This document shows, piece by piece, positions 14,010-14,854 of a stretch of 14,854 bases of DNA. The notes under the pieces were generated by a model that worked only from the letters and a program-made list of their open reading frames with translations, did no database searches and had not been told where the DNA came from. Location: NCBI GenBank assembly GCA_964630925.1, contig CAZVZK010000209.1:1-14854 (forward strand), in the 5' to 3' direction. Numbering within the stretch: position 1 is the stretch's first letter; each line of letters begins with the position of its first letter. Source of the stretch: RGDT01 sp964630925. GTDB lineage: Bacteria > Planctomycetota > Planctomycetia > Gemmatales > Gemmataceae. The translations under genes were made by a program, and so were the position numbers.

Positions 14010-14083
14010 CGTCTTCCCCCCGGACAGGTGAGCGCCGGCGTAATGGCCGGTGCATCCCAGATCGGCGCGCGCGGGTTGTGCGG

Positions 14084-14099
14084 GTGAGGGAAACCTCAC
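14084..14099. other. Short hairpin with GAAA tetraloop
   Basis: GTGAGG (14084-14089) and CCTCAC (14094-14099) form a perfect 6-bp stem closed by GAAA on the plus strand. It lies 74 bp upstream of the kinase start, just before the tandem repeat. No known RNA motif could be assigned. Confidence 0.35.
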
Positions 14100-14106
14100 G
14101 CAATCG

Positions 14107-14208
14107 GGGGTCTGGGGGCGTCTCGCCCCCGGCTCACAGCGCGGGGTCTGGGGGCGTCTCGCCCCCGGCTCACAGCGCGGGGTCTGGGGGCGTCTCGCCC
14201 CGGCTCAC
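14107..14208. repeat. Tandem repeat, 36-bp unit, about 2.8 copies
   Basis: Units begin at 14107, 14143 and 14179. The first two are identical 36-mers; the third lacks one C in the C-run and stops at GGCTCAC (about 14208). Each unit contains GGGGGCG-TCT-CGCCCCC, a perfect 7-bp hairpin with a 3-nt loop (shortened by one C in unit 3). There are no unique spacers, so this is not a CRISPR array. It lies between the divergent-side end of the kinase gene and the 3' end of the next minus-strand gene. Confidence 0.85.
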
Positions 14209-14221
14209 CAGGGGATCGGTA

Positions 14222-14617
14222 TCAGTTGGGGGAGGCGTTCCGGCAGAGGTGGAGGAGGACGCGGGAGGGGAGGCGTAAGCGGGACAGTCTGGGGGATGTG
14301 GCGGGGGCCGGCTCGACCTTGATAAGCCACGCCTCGACGGCGTTATCCAATTCAAACACCTCGCCGATCCGCCGGCTCACCTTCCTCAGACTGGCGGCGA
14401 TGGCTCGCAGGCTCGCCTCCTGATTATGTGGCACGCGCCCCGCCAACCGGCGGGCCCTGTCGCGCCCGACGCACTTGACGTAGGCCCTGGCCGCCGCCTC
14501 GCGCATCGTCCCCCCGGACACCACCACGTCCGCCATCGGGTCGTCGAATGACGGCTCCGTACCCACGCCGCCGCCGAAGGTGTACGAGTGGGTGAAGATG
14601 GTGCACTGGTAACGCAC
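14222..14617 (-). CDS. Small unrecognised protein (131 aa)
   Basis: No family recognised. From the chosen start, the N-terminal 35 residues are Thr/Gly-rich (QCTIFTHSYTFGGGVGTEPS), followed by an amphipathic helical core from about MADVVVSGGTMREAAARAYV through CVGRDRARRL, ASLRAIAASLRKVSRRIGEVF and ELDNAVEAWLIKVEPAPA, and a basic tail. The helical part could be a small DNA-binding or regulatory domain, but I see no defined helix-turn-helix. I prefer the GTG at 14617 because CCGGAGA lies about 8 nt upstream; a longer ATG-started frame (to 14671) and the shorter one at MADVVV are both possible. The stop is 13 bp from the tandem repeat, so the C-terminal end may have been altered by insertion of repeat material. 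Confidence 0.5.
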   Translation of the reverse strand: MRYQCTIFTHSYTFGGGVGTEPSFDDPMADVVVSGGTMREAAARAYVKCVGRDRARRLAGRVPHNQEASLRAIAASLRKVSRRIGEVFELDNAVEAWLIKVEPAPATSPRLSRLRLPSRVLLHLCRNASPN

Positions 14618-14707
14618 GGTTCGTCTCCGGTTCGAATGTGGTGAATGGTGTACGGGCGGCCTCCCCTTCATGACAGCGCGGGGGGATGGGGAGGTTCGCG
14701 GGGCGGG

Positions 14708-14785
14708 TCACTCCCAGTAATCCTCCCAGCGCTCGGCGAACGCCTCCTTGAGCCGAATCAGGTACGCATCCGTCTTGATCTTCAC
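14708..14785 (-). CDS. Possible very small protein or gene remnant (25 aa)
   Basis: A minus-strand frame opens at GTG (14785) and reads MKIKTDAYLIRLKEAFAERWEDYWE to a TGA at 14708-14710. It is amphipathic and protein-like, and coding-like sequence continues upstream in the same frame (CKGEGVWR) to a TAG at 14813-14815, beyond which the frame is open to the window edge. It may be the 3' end of a longer gene interrupted by that TAG, or a genuine small protein with a weak GGGGAGGG site. It lies 36 bp upstream of the longest form of the preceding gene. The window edge prevents a firm call. Confidence 0.25.
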   Translation of the reverse strand: MKIKTDAYLIRLKEAFAERWEDYWE

Positions 14786-14854
14786 GCGCCAGACGCCCTC
14801 CCCCTTACAGGGCTACGTTTCGTGACACGAGAAATCCTCTTCGTTCAAAGTGGC
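14786..14854. other. Unresolved window edge
   Basis: Minus-strand frames ending at TAG (14813-14815) and TAA (14805-14807) enter from beyond the window; either could be the last codons of a real upstream gene. TTTCGTGACACGAGAAA at 14818-14834 is a near-palindrome. Too short to annotate. Confidence 0.3.

Noticed and set aside
14107..14208. CRISPR-like array from the 36-bp unit
   Set aside because: Units are directly adjacent with no spacers; only three copies.
14625..14645. GGTTCGAAT resembling a tRNA T-loop
   Set aside because: Flanking bases do not form a T-stem and no acceptor, D or anticodon arms are found nearby.

Overview
The window is GC-rich (roughly two thirds G+C by eye), bacterial, and most consistent with a Gemmataceae-type planctomycete. 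The reasons are a secreted DUF1570-like zinc peptidase, a small secreted protein resembling the Gemmata paralogous families TIGR03066/TIGR03067, loosely packed gene clusters on both strands, and long intergenic stretches full of palindromic and tandem repeats. This assignment is an inference from gene style, not from a marker gene. I see no rRNA, tRNA, CRISPR array, transposase or integrase.

Layout. (1) 6-1811, minus strand: a secreted gluzincin peptidase followed 12 bp later by a one-pass membrane protein, behind a candidate sigma70-type promoter. (2) 2108-6624, plus strand: a tight four-gene run of ATP-grasp ligase, 452-residue protein of unknown family, radical SAM enzyme and halogenase-fold flavoprotein. 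The last three overlap one another. This is the best candidate for an undescribed pathway, because ATP-dependent ligation, radical chemistry and flavin oxidation around one unknown protein suggest small-molecule or peptide tailoring. (3) 6625-7403: no gene; a string of hairpins and inverted repeats. (4) 7404-9785, minus strand: a small secreted protein, a RibD-C/dihydrofolate-reductase-like protein, and two unrecognised proteins, with two 70-bp, 90% identical structured repeats between them. One repeat supplies the last codons and stop of the upstream gene. (5) 9786-10240: promoter and candidate terminator, no gene. (6) 10241-12927: a divergent pair, a creatinase-like M24 protein that lacks the usual metal-binding aspartates and a carbon-nitrogen hydrolase (nitrilase superfamily), separated by 158 bp holding a 17-bp palindrome. 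(7) 12928-13175: a perfect 28-bp inverted repeat between convergent genes. (8) 13176-14009, minus strand: a small kinase-fold protein of the lipopolysaccharide-kinase/RIO-like type with DFQ in place of DFG. (9) 14010-14854: a 36-bp tandem repeat, a small unknown gene, and unresolved short open frames at the window edge.

Functional links inside the window are inferences from gene order. The four-gene plus-strand run is the only strong operon. The creatinase-like/C-N hydrolase pair could act on related amide or guanidino compounds. All residue numbers are counted by hand from the starts chosen here.
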